Below are positions 31,466 to 41,543 of a stretch of 64,000 bases of DNA, piece by piece. Numbering within the stretch: position 1 is the stretch's first letter; each line of letters starts with the position of its first letter. The notes below the pieces were generated by a model. That model saw only the letters and a program-made list of their open reading frames with translations, was not told where the DNA came from and did not search any database. The position numbers and the translations under genes are program-made. The stretch is from Prorocentrum cordatum (taxonomy: Eukaryota; Sar; Dinophyceae; Prorocentrales; Prorocentraceae). Where the stretch lies: positions 16,001 to 80,000 of the forward strand of contig CAUYUJ010018468.1 in the NCBI GenBank assembly GCA_963575745.1, read 5' to 3'.

Positions 31466-34400
31466 TCAGTTGGGGGGCGCAGCCCTGCCGCCGATGGCCG
31501 CGCGCGCGGCGATCGGGTCGGCAAGCTGCCGGAAGTAGCGGGCGTTGGGCGTTGCAGCCTGGGCGCCCGGGCGGTGGTCGAGCGCGACGCGCGGCGGCAG
31601 CAGGCCGGCGCGGGCGCGCGCCAGAGGCGCCTCTGCCGTGCCAGGGCCGCCGCGCGCGATGGCAGGCCTGAAGTCGCCCGGCGGGGGCGCCGGCCTGACA
31701 GGGGTCGACCCGTGCGTGAAGGGCTGGCCCCGCATGTCCACGTCGACCCACGCGGCCTTGCCTCGCCAGACGGGGGCGATGCACCAGCCGTCAGAGTGCA
31801 CCAGGCGGGGAAGGGGCCCCTGCCACCCCAGGGCGCTCTGGTCGCCCCTTGTGACGAGCAAGGGCATCGTGTCGGCCAAGTACGCCAGCCGCTGGCCCTT
31901 GATGACCTGCGGTGCCGTGCCAGGCGGTTTCTGGCCACGCCGATCGAGGAGCGGCGCCCGCAGCGGCTCGCGGATCCCAGGCCCCTGAGCGGCAGGGAAC
32001 CCGACCTGCTGCCCCCGCGCCAGGTCGCCGCCCGCGATCGCCAGCCCAGGGACCGTCACCTGGCCCAGGGCTGGGCCCTCCTGGTAGGGCTCGCCGGCCA
32101 CGACCGCCGCCACTGCCGTCGGGCGCCGCTCGACCATCGTCAGCGCGTCGACGAAGAGGTCGGGGGCGGCGGGGAGCAGGGCCCGCACGCCGTTGTTGGG
32201 CCAGAGGAAGGCGAAGCCTCCCGCAACGAGCTGCGCGTGCGTTGGGGCGAACGGGGCCAGGCCCCAGGACGGCCACCCTCCCCCAAGCCCGACCCCAAGT
32301 GCCACGATGGCTGCGCTCTCGCTGCCGAACCCCTGGGCGTCCCAGAACCGGACGACCGCCGCTCGGTGGTTGCTGAGCGGCGCCGCTGCTTCCTGCTGCA
32401 TGTCGTCGCTGCACCACGTCGGAAGCATCATGCAGTGGCAGAGGCCCCGCCCGGCCGTGACCCTGCACGAGGCCACAGCACGGTCCCGGAGCGCCTCGAG
32501 AGCCACCGCAAGCTGCTCGATCGCCAGCAGGCCGAAGCCAGGGCCGATCGGGACGAGCTCCGCAGCCTGCATGCGCGAGGGGGCGCACTTCAGGTCCGCC
32601 CAGACGATCTGGGGCAGGGAGATCTGGAACGTCTCCCCGCCGCTGACCTCCAGCTGGGCGTGCCCTCGGCCCTGCCAGTCCGCCTCGAACTCGGCGGCGA
32701 TCCGACGCTGCTCGACGCGACGGTCAAGCATGCCCACCCCCCGACGGGCGTCTGGATCACCGAAGATGGCCTGAACCCTGTCGGCGCAGTGCTCGACGGG
32801 GATGACCGGGCCGGCCGCCCCACCCAGAGCCGGCGGGCATAGCCTGGCCGCCTCGATGCCCGCGGACTGCGGGAGGTTCTGGACCTTGGCGCAGTTGCGG
32901 GCCGGGTCAGCGTCGCTGATGCCCACCTCAACCACGACCGCGTCGACGACGTGCCGCGCCCAACCGCGCGCCGCCGCCTCGTTGGCGTAGGACGAGCCCT
33001 CTGAGCCAGCAGCGGCGCCCGCATCCCCGTTGAGGCGGTCCGTGCGCCCGCCCCGCCTGAAGTGCCAGACCGTGAACCCGGTGGCCATCGAGACCGGGGC
33101 GGCACCATGGTACTGGCGCCCCAACAGGCGGGCGACCCAGGATGGCGCCACGTTCAGGCCCGTGTTGAACACCCCGTAGACCACGGTCGCGTCGCTCGGG
33201 AGGCACAGTCCACCTCCGAACGCGCGCTCGAGCTCGGCCCAGCAGAGGTGCGGCCAGTCCGCCGCCCCGACGATGTTCGCCAGGGGACCCCACCAGTAGC
33301 TGAGGTGGCACGTGGCTTCGCCAACGCACTTCCCCCGCATGGCGAGGCACACCTCGCCGAGCCAGGCCGCTGCGTCGTCGGTGCAGGAGCCCGCCGGCGA
33401 CGCGACATGCCGCAAGGGGTCCATGGGCACCTCCGCCTGGAACCCCACGTTGCGCATCGCGCACGTGAAGCGGCACGCGTCGAGCTCGCCGTTGTAGCCG
33501 GCCTGGCTCCAGAACCACCGCAGTGCCGACGCCCAGTCGGGCTTGGTGTCGTAGCGGGGCCTCGACCGCCCCACCCACGTCACCGCCGCATCAGGGGCCC
33601 CGAGGAGCAGGCACTCGCACCACGCGAGGACGAAGGCGTCCGACTGGCCCTGCGCCGTGCCCGCGCTGCGGGGCTGGGGCACGGGCATGGAGATGCCCTG
33701 GTCGGGGTCGCCCGGCTGGGTGGTGCGCCACCACCACACGCCCTTGGCCTCCGCCACCTCCTTCTGGAGGGGCAGCATCCCCGAGAGGGGGTCCTCTGCG
33801 GCCTCCTCGAAGAGGCGCGCATCCCATGACCAGCGGCGGCGCCGCCAGGGTTCGCCATGCGCATCCCTCTGGACGCGCTCGAAGGCGTACCCGGCCGCCG
33901 ACCTGCAGCTCGTTGCCCAGCCCTCCGCCGCGGCGGACTGCGCCCCGATGACCAGCCTCGACCGGCTCTGCTGGACGGTCAGGTCGTAGTCCCTTCTCAG
34001 CTGGCCCCGCTCCAGCTCGCTGTTGTACACAGCCGTGCTGGCCTGCATGCTCCCTACCGCAGGGGCGACCCTCGGCATGGGGCTCGTCTGGGGGCCCAGC
34101 GCTCCTCGACTGGCCCAGAGGGTCTGGGGGGCTGTGGCCGCTGCCTCGACCTGGAGCAGCCCCTCGCCTGACCGGAGGCTCTGCCGGAAGTTCCTGTTCA
34201 CCGCCTGGTGCGCAGTCTCCAAGAGCTGCTGCGCAGCGGCGGCCCTGTCGTCTACCCCACTGCCTCCCACGTCCTGATCCTGAGAGGACCTCGAAGCATC
34301 CTCGCGCTGCTTGCGCGCCCGCAACTCTTCCGCCTCGGCTGCCAGGGCGGCGGCCGCATCGAACCCCGGGGGGGCTGACGCGGGCTGTCCTGGGCCCGCA

Positions 34401-34474
34401 ACGCGCTCGGTTGCCAGAGCTCCTGGCTCCTCCGCAGCGGCCCCCTCCTGTGGACGTGTGTGTCCCAGCTTCAT
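31466..34474 (-). CDS. Capsid-like ORF of endogenous virus-like locus
   Basis: A continuous 1002-codon frame from ATG 34474 to TGA 31468-31466. The first ~100 residues are charged and Ala/Glu-rich, the middle (residues ~250-700) looks folded and Trp/Cys-rich (FVLAWCECLLLGAPDAAVTW, VVYGVFNTGLNVAPSW, ICLP-type patches), and the end is Pro/Ala/Arg-rich. I do not recognise the fold from sequence; capsid is inferred from position: a ~100-kDa ORF directly upstream of an RdRp-like ORF on the same strand is the two-gene plan of toti-like dsRNA viruses. That it is intact while the polymerase is broken is odd and could mean retention by the host or recent capture. Codon use is as GC-rich as the host genes. 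Confidence 0.5.
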   Translation of the reverse strand: MKLGHTRPQEGAAAEEPGALATERVAGPGQPASAPPGFDAAAALAAEAEELRARKQREDASRSSQDQDVGGSGVDDRAAAAQQLLETAHQAVNRNFRQSLRSGEGLLQVEAAATAPQTLWASRGALGPQTSPMPRVAPAVGSMQASTAVYNSELERGQLRRDYDLTVQQSRSRLVIGAQSAAAEGWATSCRSAAGYAFERVQRDAHGEPWRRRRWSWDARLFEEAAEDPLSGMLPLQKEVAEAKGVWWWRTTQPGDPDQGISMPVPQPRSAGTAQGQSDAFVLAWCECLLLGAPDAAVTWVGRSRPRYDTKPDWASALRWFWSQAGYNGELDACRFTCAMRNVGFQAEVPMDPLRHVASPAGSCTDDAAAWLGEVCLAMRGKCVGEATCHLSYWWGPLANIVGAADWPHLCWAELERAFGGGLCLPSDATVVYGVFNTGLNVAPSWVARLLGRQYHGAAPVSMATGFTVWHFRRGGRTDRLNGDAGAAAGSEGSSYANEAAARGWARHVVDAVVVEVGISDADPARNCAKVQNLPQSAGIEAARLCPPALGGAAGPVIPVEHCADRVQAIFGDPDARRGVGMLDRRVEQRRIAAEFEADWQGRGHAQLEVSGGETFQISLPQIVWADLKCAPSRMQAAELVPIGPGFGLLAIEQLAVALEALRDRAVASCRVTAGRGLCHCMMLPTWCSDDMQQEAAAPLSNHRAAVVRFWDAQGFGSESAAIVALGVGLGGGWPSWGLAPFAPTHAQLVAGGFAFLWPNNGVRALLPAAPDLFVDALTMVERRPTAVAAVVAGEPYQEGPALGQVTVPGLAIAGGDLARGQQVGFPAAQGPGIREPLRAPLLDRRGQKPPGTAPQVIKGQRLAYLADTMPLLVTRGDQSALGWQGPLPRLVHSDGWCIAPVWRGKAAWVDVDMRGQPFTHGSTPVRPAPPPGDFRPAIARGGPGTAEAPLARARAGLLPPRVALDHRPGAQAATPNARYFRQLADPIAARAAIGGRAAPPN

Positions 34475-34539
34475 GGTGTGACATAAAGCCAGGGTGGTGG
34501 GGATACGCGAAGCGTAAAGAATTCCTGTTCGACAAACAA

Positions 34540-34965
34540 GAAATGATTAAGGTATTCTGCGGGAGGCTGGGACTCGGCCGTTTCCTATTGAATTCCCATT
34601 CAACAAGACGTAGGTTCATGGGGAATTCTGCTGGAGGCTGGGGCTCGACCATTTCCTATTCAATTCCCAATCAAAAGCCACACATTATTCAGGAATTCTG
34701 CTGGGGGCCGAGACTCGGCCAATGCTATTTGAATTCTCAGTCAAAAACTTATACACAAAAAGTATTCAGGAATTCTGCTGGAGGCTGGGACTCGACTCTT
34801 TCCTATTGAACTCCCATTCAAAAACCAATAAACTAATCAAATACTTCTGCTGGAGGGTGGGACTCGACAGTTTCACATTGAATTCCCATTCAAAAGCCAA
34901 CAACAATGTACGGAATTCTGTTGGAGGCTGGGGCTCGGCCATGTCCCATTGAATTCCTAAGAACC
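34540..34965. repeat. ~73-bp tandem repeat, six copies
   Basis: Copies begin near 34548, 34617, 34690, 34768, 34838 and 34912, each with GAATTCTGCTGGAGGCTGGG, then ACTCG, then TTTCCTATTGAATTCCCATT and a variable A-rich part. Immediately upstream of the capsid-like ORF start. AT-richer than neighbours. Confidence 0.85.
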
Positions 34966-35290
34966 CTGGGGGTGCCGTAAGGGCGTCGGCGAGAGTTTGT
35001 GCCGTCTTACTGGACAATGGGAACCCTTGCGTTTCTATTGGAACCATGCTCTGAATGCTGCGACACGAAGGTGACGTGTGAAACTGCCCTGTTTCTGCAT
35101 TTCTTAAGAAGGCCCTAGTGCTTGCTTACTAATGAATATAGTACATGAAGGTGACGTGTGGTGCAAGCGACACGAAGGTGACCTGTGAAACTGACGTGTT
35201 TCTTGATTATCCCATAAGAGGTCCGATACTGTCGTTTTACATTCTATAGTACACGAAGGTGACGTTTGGTCAGACACGTAGACCATGTAT
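34966..35290. repeat. Short repeats with ACACGAAGGTGACGTGTG
   Basis: No gene seen. The word (A)CACGAAGGTGACSTGTG occurs around 35066, 35142, 35170 and 35252, twice followed by AAACTGMCSTGTTTCTTG or similar, giving an irregular 80-100-base period. Confidence 0.6.
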
Positions 35291-35294
35291 GGCC

Positions 35295-35359
35295 CGACCT
35301 ACTACTACTACTACTACTACGACTACTACTACGACTACGACTACGACTACTACTACTAC

Positions 35360-35409
<50 letters not shown>

Positions 35410-35454
35410 TTACATACTACTACATACTACTACATACTACCACATACTACTACA

Positions 35455-35493
<39 letters not shown>

Positions 35494-35495
35494 CA

Positions 35496-35555
<60 letters not shown>

Positions 35556-35641
35556 AGACTACGACTACGACTACGACTACGAAGACAACTACGACTACGA
35601 CTACGACGACGCCTACGACTACGACTGCTACTACGACGACG

Positions 35642-35674
<33 letters not shown>

Positions 35675-35731
35675 GCTACTACTACTGCTACTACTACTAC
35701 GACGACTACCACTTCTCTACTACGACTACTC

Positions 35732-35780
<49 letters not shown>

Positions 35781-35823
35781 GACGACTACTACTTCTACTA
35801 CTACTACTACTACTACTACTACG

Positions 35824-35862
<39 letters not shown>

Positions 35863-35940
35863 GCTATTACTACTACTACGAATACTTGTACTACTACGAC
35901 TACGACTACGATTACGACTACGACTACGACTACGACGACG

Positions 35941-35989
<49 letters not shown>

Positions 35990-36070
35990 TTACTACACCT
36001 ACGACTACGACTACGACTACGACTACGACTACGACTACGACTACGGCTACGACTACGACTACGACTACGA

Positions 36071-36102
<32 letters not shown>

Positions 36103-36115
36103 ACTGCTGCTGATA
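35295..36115. repeat. 820-bp TAC/GACTAC microsatellite
   Basis: Nearly pure (CTA)n on the plus strand with blocks of (GACTAC)n and (GACGAC)n and a short (CATACTACTA)n segment at 35414-35455. Six-frame open translation (poly-Tyr, poly-Leu, poly-Thr, poly-Val, poly-Ser) is a product of the repeat. Confidence 0.97.
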
Positions 36116-37854
36116 CTCATCCTGTCCTATCCTCACTCGCTCCCTGCCTCCCTCTTTCCCTCCCTCCCTCCATTCTTCCCCCTGCCCTCCCCTACCCTTC
36201 CCTTCCCTTCCCTCCCCTCCCCTCCCCATCCCCTCCCCGCCCTCCGTCTCCCCTCCCCTACCCATTCATCCATCCATCTATCTATCCATCCTCCCCGAAG
36301 AAAAAGATAGGAGAGCCAAAATCGAATCGATAAGTCGGATCGACAATCGAAATGGATCGGATCGGCGGAAGCCGGCAGCCGAGTCGGGAAAAGTCGAATC
36401 GGCGGAAATCGGCAGGTTATAAAGTTTCTACAGAGAAATCGGAGCCCAAATCGGAATCCGAAATCGAATCGAATCGGAATCGGCGGCCATCGAAATCGAA
36501 TCGAACCGAATCGGCGGCATCGGAATGAGCCCTGCGGAGGAGGAGGAGGAGGGGGAAGATGAGGAGGATGAGGAGGAGGAGGAGGAGGAGGAAAAAGAAG
36601 AGGAGGGCGAGGAGGAGGAGGGGAGGGAGGGAGGGAGGGAGGGAGGGAAGGAGGAGGAGGAGGAAATTCTGCCACGGCAGTCGGCTGCGGGCAGCCCGCC
36701 CGCACCCAGTCCCGCGATGAACGCCGCCTGCGCCTGCCTCTGCCTCGCGCGGCAGATGGGGGAGAGAGGCAGCAGGCAGACAAGCAGACAGGGAAACTGG
36801 CAGACGGGCAGGCAGGCAGGCAGACGGGCAGGCAGGCAGGGAGGCAGGCAGGCAGTGAGGCAGGAAGGCAGGCAGGCGGGCAGAGAAAGAGAGAGGTAGA
36901 GGCGGGGCAGAGAGCGCCAGGAGGAGGAGGGGCCGTGGACGAAAACCCAGACCCTGGAGGCCAAGCCGTTCATCCATGCCCTGCCCCTCCCCTGGCAGCC
37001 AGATTGGGGGCTGGGGCATGGAGCGAGCGTCGATCCCCGGCCTCGGGTCGGCGCTGGACCTCCCTGGCGGCGCCGGAGGCGGCGCCGGAGGCGCTGCCAG
37101 GGGGCGCCCAGCGCCGATCCAAGAGGTCCGCTCGGGCCTCCGAGAGCGTACGCCCATGCCGCCCGTGCTCCTCGATCGAGGACCTCCGCAGGAGCCCGGA
37201 GGGCCTCGCGGGCGGCCGGGGGCCTCCGCGCAGGCGGACCGCCGCACACCTCCAGAGGCCCCCGGCAGGTTCGAAGCCGCCCTCGGGGACCTGCTGATCC
37301 GGTCGACCCAGACCCGGGTCTGCCAAGCCCTGCAGAATCCCGCAAGATCCTGCAAGGTCCTGCACCCAAGCCCGGGTCAACGCGAAGGATCCTGCAAGAT
37401 GCTGCAGGATCCTGCACCCAAGCCCGGGCCAAGGCGACCCTGGCCCTGCACGATCCTGAAAGATCCGGCGCTCTAACTGACCCCCGTCTGCCTCGACCTC
37501 CGTCTCAAGGCTCCCGACCAGGGAGAAGGGCTGGACCTCCCCGGAGCCCACGCATCGAAGAGAAGCCGGCTGCCTGGAGGGCCAGGCACCAGGCACCATT
37601 CTGCGCATACGCAGACCGGGCCTGCGCATACGAGGACCAAGATCGACGGCACACCCGGGGGGAAAGTGAGAGCCCCGATGCCCCCACGCCGCGGCAGCGC
37701 ACCGGCGCAGGCGTCCGGGGCAAGAGGATCGGGCGGGGGCCCGGGAGCGGCGTACACGCCTTGTTGGCCAGGCCTGCGCGGGGTATGCACACCGAGCGCA
37801 GGGCCAGAGCCGGACAGGCCAGGATCTTCGGCGCGGGGGCGGCGCAGAGGGCGC
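36116..37854. repeat. Patchwork of simple repeats, no gene
   Basis: Contains a CCCTC-rich pyrimidine tract (36140-36300), AATCGGCGGAAATCGGCA-type repeats (36330-36520), a GGA tract (36535-36665), a GGCAGGCA tetranucleotide array (36770-36890) and two copies of a CTGCAAGATCCTGCA-GG-CACCCAAGCCCGGG block (37325-37430). Long minus-strand frames here mirror the repeats and the high GC; none is protein-like. Confidence 0.7.
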
Positions 37855-37884
37855 CAGGAGCAGGAGGAGGAGGAGGAGGAGGAG

Positions 37885-37926
<42 letters not shown>

Positions 37927-37940
37927 AAGGACGAGGACGA

Positions 37941-38023
<83 letters not shown>

Positions 38024-38040
38024 TCGTCGTCGTCGTCGTC
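37855..38040. repeat. GGA to GAGGAC to GAC microsatellite
   Basis: A graded tract: (GGA)n, then (GAGGAC)n, then (GAC)n, ending with (GTC)n at 38023-38040, so the last part is a perfect GAC/GTC palindrome that can form a hairpin. Confidence 0.95.
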
Positions 38041-38376
38041 GGGAGGGCGAGGCGGGTACGTACGTCGGCGTTCTCGGGCGCCGCCCGCCGACTGTCGGCC
38101 CTGATGGCCGGCGCCCCCCCTGGGTGCAGCGATAGAGAAAAAAGGGAAAAGAAGAAGAAGAAGAAGGAGGAGGAGAAGAGGAAGAATAATAAGAGGAAGA
38201 AGGAGGAGAAGGAGGAGAAGGAGGAAGGAGGAGAAGGAGAAGGAGGAGAAGGAGGAGAAGAGGAAAAGAAGATAAAGAAGGAGAAGGAGGAGAAGAGGAA
38301 GAATAATAAGAGGAAGAAGACGGAATACTTCTACTGATGGAGGGCGCCCAGGCCTGGCTGAGACCAAGCGCTGAGA

Positions 38377-38410
<34 letters not shown>

Positions 38411-38412
38411 CA
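38041..38412. repeat. GAAGGAG purine tract and AAC microsatellite
   Basis: Purine-only tract of GAAGAAGGAG units at about 38140-38330, then (AAC)n at 38379-38408. No gene. Confidence 0.9.
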
Positions 38413-39304
38413 CTTTACCCGAACGCTCAGTGTTCTCACCAGTGCCAGGGTTTTCATGCGACGCCAGCCAATACCCCCACTTTGTGGGGGGGCAGTGCAA
38501 GCTCTACCAAATATCCACACGACTCTTCGCCACCACCCACACCCAGCTTCCCGCCCTATGACGTTCGGACACTTCACTTCGTGGCCTGCGGACGACCGTG
38601 GCTACTACACTGGCGTGGAGTACACACCCACAGAAGTTGTTAGGACAGCGCGCGCGGGTAGAAATTTTGAAAAGTCGTGCAGGTGTTTTTCGAGGACCTA
38701 CGGTGCGATTCGTGTGATTTTATGATGCGCGGTGCTAAAATTCTTAAGAAGCCCAATGGTTTTTGGAGATTTCGGCGTGCGCGCGCGAAGAAAAAACGAA
38801 TGTGTCCCGCATGGTATTATTTGACAGGGATGATGGCCCTGGCAGGTGCGCAACCGTTGTCGCAGAAGTTCGAAAAAGTTGCTCGCAAAAGCCCGTTTGA
38901 CAGAAATGTTTAAAAAGTGTTGGGTTTCCTACGAATCCGCAAGAGCGCGCGGGATGAGATTTTGACAATTTTTTGTTGAAAAACCATTGGTTTTTTGATG
39001 TTTTTATGTTAAAATCGCTGCGAACACTAAGCTTTTGGAAGGATTTCGTCTTGCGCGCGCGAATGTCCACTTTACCTTATTTTTTGCAAGGGATTCTTGA
39101 AATTTGATTATATTAGAACAAGAAATGTCATTTTATAGTGTTTTTTGCAAGGGAAAACGGATTACAACAAAACAACCGGATCTGGACCCCATCCACTTTT
39201 CTGAAGCTTTCGCGAAAATGATGAAAATGTAGCTGCGGCCTAGGCGCGGCGGGGGGGCCGTGCACCAGGGGCCCCAACAATAATTATTCTTTAGAATTAA
39301 TAAT
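38413..39304. other. AT-rich stretch without a gene
   Basis: Lower-GC sequence in which GCGCGCG words recur inside AT-rich text (38650, 38780, 38947, 39054), with related flanks such as GGTTTTTGGAGATTTCGGCGTG and TTTTGGAAGGATTTCGTCTTG, suggesting an old tandem repeat of ~130-150 bases. Nothing coding. Confidence 0.4.
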
Positions 39305-39308
39305 GTTC

Positions 39309-39355
<47 letters not shown>

Positions 39356-39945
39356 AAACAATCATTTTAAGGTTGTTCGCCCTCATCTGCTCGATTGTCC
39401 AATAGCGTCTATTTCCCAAACCCTGGATACACGCCCTCTTCGTCTTCGATCGAACCCCTTTCTGGGGGGGTATACCTTTCTTCCCAGCAGGCCGGGCCCC
39501 GGCAAGCGGCGGGGCGGCCGCGGACCGTCGGCCTGGCCAGCGGAAGCGCTGATCGGCGGGGCGGCCGCGGACCGTCGACCCGACCCCAAGAGGGACGGAC
39601 AGGGGACCGACCACGACGACGACGTCGACGACGACGGCGACGACGACGACGGCGACGATGACGACGAGCGAAAGCGAGAGCGAAAGAGAACGACAGCAGG
39701 GCCACAAGGACACGAAGTAGGCCACGAAGGACAACAGCGGGTACACGAAGGGAACGCGTATGCGGCCACGAAGAGCGCGAACGAGCGGGGGCCACGAAGG
39801 GCAGATAATGCGGGGCCGCAAAAGGCAACGGTGGGGCAACTGAGGGTAGCAACTGGGCCACGCAGGACAGATGCATATGGGTGGGTGGGTGGGTGGGTGG
39901 GTGGGTGGGTGGGTGGGTGGGTGGGTGGGTGGTGGTGGTGGCTCA
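39305..39945. repeat. AAC, GAC and GGGT simple repeats
   Basis: (AAC)n at 39310-39358; a 23-base direct duplication GGCGGGGCGGCCGCGGACCG.. at about 39508 and 39558; GACGAC tract 39612-39665; (GGGT)n at 39881-39931, a G-quadruplex-prone array. No gene supported. Confidence 0.8.
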
Positions 39946-40073
39946 CACGGGCCGCCGGCGCGGCACGCTGCTTCGGGGCCGAGGGCACCCTCAGGCCACC
40001 CTTGCGCAGGCAGCTTGGGCTCGAAGGTCCGCGCGGCCGCCCCCGTGATGCCCTGCGCCGCTCCACGGTGTGA

Positions 40074-40260
40074 GTATCGTTTACCCGATCCCCATCCCCA
40101 GCGGCGTGGCCTGGGCCCCGCTGGCCGATTGAAGCCCCTAGATGGGGATATGGGCCGTCCCCTTCGGGTTTCGAGGGGCGTATCCCCAACAACTGGGGTG
40201 GAAATCCGGTGGGGGTCTCGAAGGGGACGAGGATGGGGATGGGGGTCGGATAAACGATAC
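40074..40260. mobile_element. 187-bp MITE candidate, 26-bp TIR, TGA duplication
   Basis: Left end 40074-40099 (GTATCGTTTACCCGATCCCC..) and right end 40235-40260 are inverted copies with two mismatches. The flanks carry TGA at 40071-40073 and 40261-40263. Further pairing occurs inside (CCGTCCCCTTCG near 40154 with CGAAGGGGACG near 40219), so most of the element can fold on itself. A 3-bp duplication fits several superfamilies; assignment is not possible. Confidence 0.75.
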
Positions 40261-40399
40261 TGACTGTACTCGCCAGGGGAGGGGTGGCCGCCCGCCTGCT
40301 GTACGAGGTGATCCGCACGCCCACCAGCACCTCGGCGGCCTCCTCCAGCCGCCCCAGCTGCTGCAGCACCTGCGCGGGCCGCAGTTGGCGACCGCCGCC

Positions 40400-40570
40400 G
40401 CGGCCATCACCGCCGCCGCCGACGTCGGTTTCGACGTCGTCGGTCGTCGTCCTCGCCGCTCGCTCGTCGCTCGCTCGTCGCCGGCGTCGGCTCGGAGATC
40501 GACGTCGTCGTCGACGTCCTCGCCTGCGTCGACGTCGACGACGACGTCGCCGCCGTGGGCGCGTGGCCGC
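40400..40570. repeat. GTCGTC/GACGTC-rich tract
   Basis: Irregular run of GTC, CGTC and GACGTC words. The mirrored long frames (39383-40828 minus, 40142-40804 plus) reflect its composition. Confidence 0.6.
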
Positions 40571-41363
40571 CTGCGGGCCGAGCTGGCGGCCCTGTTCCCC
40601 GAGCTCGGCCTCCGGGGCCCCGCGCCGGGCTCCGGGACCAGTAGGGGGCGCTCCGAGAGGAGGCCCCCGAGCGGGCGCGTCTCCGTAAGGAGAGGAAGCG
40701 GAAGGGTGGACCACTGGGAGGGAGGAAGACAAATAGACGGAGGACGAGAAGTAAAAGGGGATGCGGAGGAAGACTGGGAATTCTGGGGGAGATGCGAAGC
40801 ATGAGAACAATGTTGCAGCTCGGCGCACATGACTCCAGCGCGTGAAGCGTGGACCCCGAACAGTGACTCCGTGCGTTCTATGGGATGCAATCCTTAAGGG
40901 GCAAACTGGTGGGATTCAATGCGGGGCGAGACCTCTCAGGCACAGAATCCGCGGTGCAATACGCGGGGCGCGATTGGATGCGGTGCAAGGGGTGCCATAT
41001 GTATAATGAATACATGCTATGGGGTTTGTGGGATGGTATACCACGTGCGCTGTCGGGAACAATTCGGTTCATTGCAACGAACGAACGTGATCTAGGCGGG
41101 GGGTCCTATTGGTGGGACGCTACCGGTGTGACCCTATGGACGGGACCCTATGAGTAAGACCTTCCAAGTAGGAGCCTTATCATCCGAACGCAAACAAAGA
41201 AAACATCCTGATAGAACCCACGATTTCACTGCGAATCAGAACCCGTAGCGCCGTTTCCCGAAACGCCCCAAAGATGACCCTGCATGCATTTCCCTGTGTC
41301 GCTGGCACGGTGGTGTGATTTGCTGCAGGGAGATGGAGCAAGAACTCCTACGGGGACCCTGCC
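40571..41363. other. No gene supported
   Basis: A 90-codon plus frame (40885-41157) is the longest with mixed composition, but it has no recognisable feature. This is the left flank of the copia element. Confidence 0.3.
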
Positions 41364-41367
41364 ATCT
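41364..41367. repeat. Target-site duplication of copia element, left
   Basis: ATCT, repeated at 56667-56670 directly outside the other LTR. Confidence 0.6.
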
Positions 41368-41489
41368 TGCGGCAGCAGCAGGAGAGACAAGTGATTTATC
41401 ATTGAGCCAAAAATGGTCACCGAGCATAGTCAACTCGCTCGGAAACTGAATGCTAAGCCTATTTTCGAAAATACAGGAGACCTGCCACA
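41368..41489 (-). repeat. 3' LTR of copia element
   Basis: Read on the minus strand it starts TGTGGCAGGTCTCC and ends GCTGCTGCCGCA. Pairs with 56546-56666. It holds a spliced-leader-like word in decayed form (CCATTTTTGGCTCAAT, 41416-41401). Very short for an LTR. Confidence 0.75.
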
Positions 41490-41543
41490 CTGGTCAAGAT
41501 TTCTCCTAGGTTTAGCAGCCCTGTTGCTGCCCGTGTCCCCTTC

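Noticed and set aside
31178-34171. Long plus-strand ORFs opposite the virus-like locus
   Set aside because: They mirror the minus-strand coding in GC-rich DNA and contain no motif.
35259-36120. Poly-Tyr/poly-Val/poly-Ser ORFs
   Set aside because: Direct consequence of the TAC/GACTAC microsatellite.
36417-38500. Long minus-strand ORFs of 312-479 codons
   Set aside because: Composed of translated simple repeats (poly-Leu, poly-Ser, poly-Val) and Pro/Arg/Gly-rich GC shadow.
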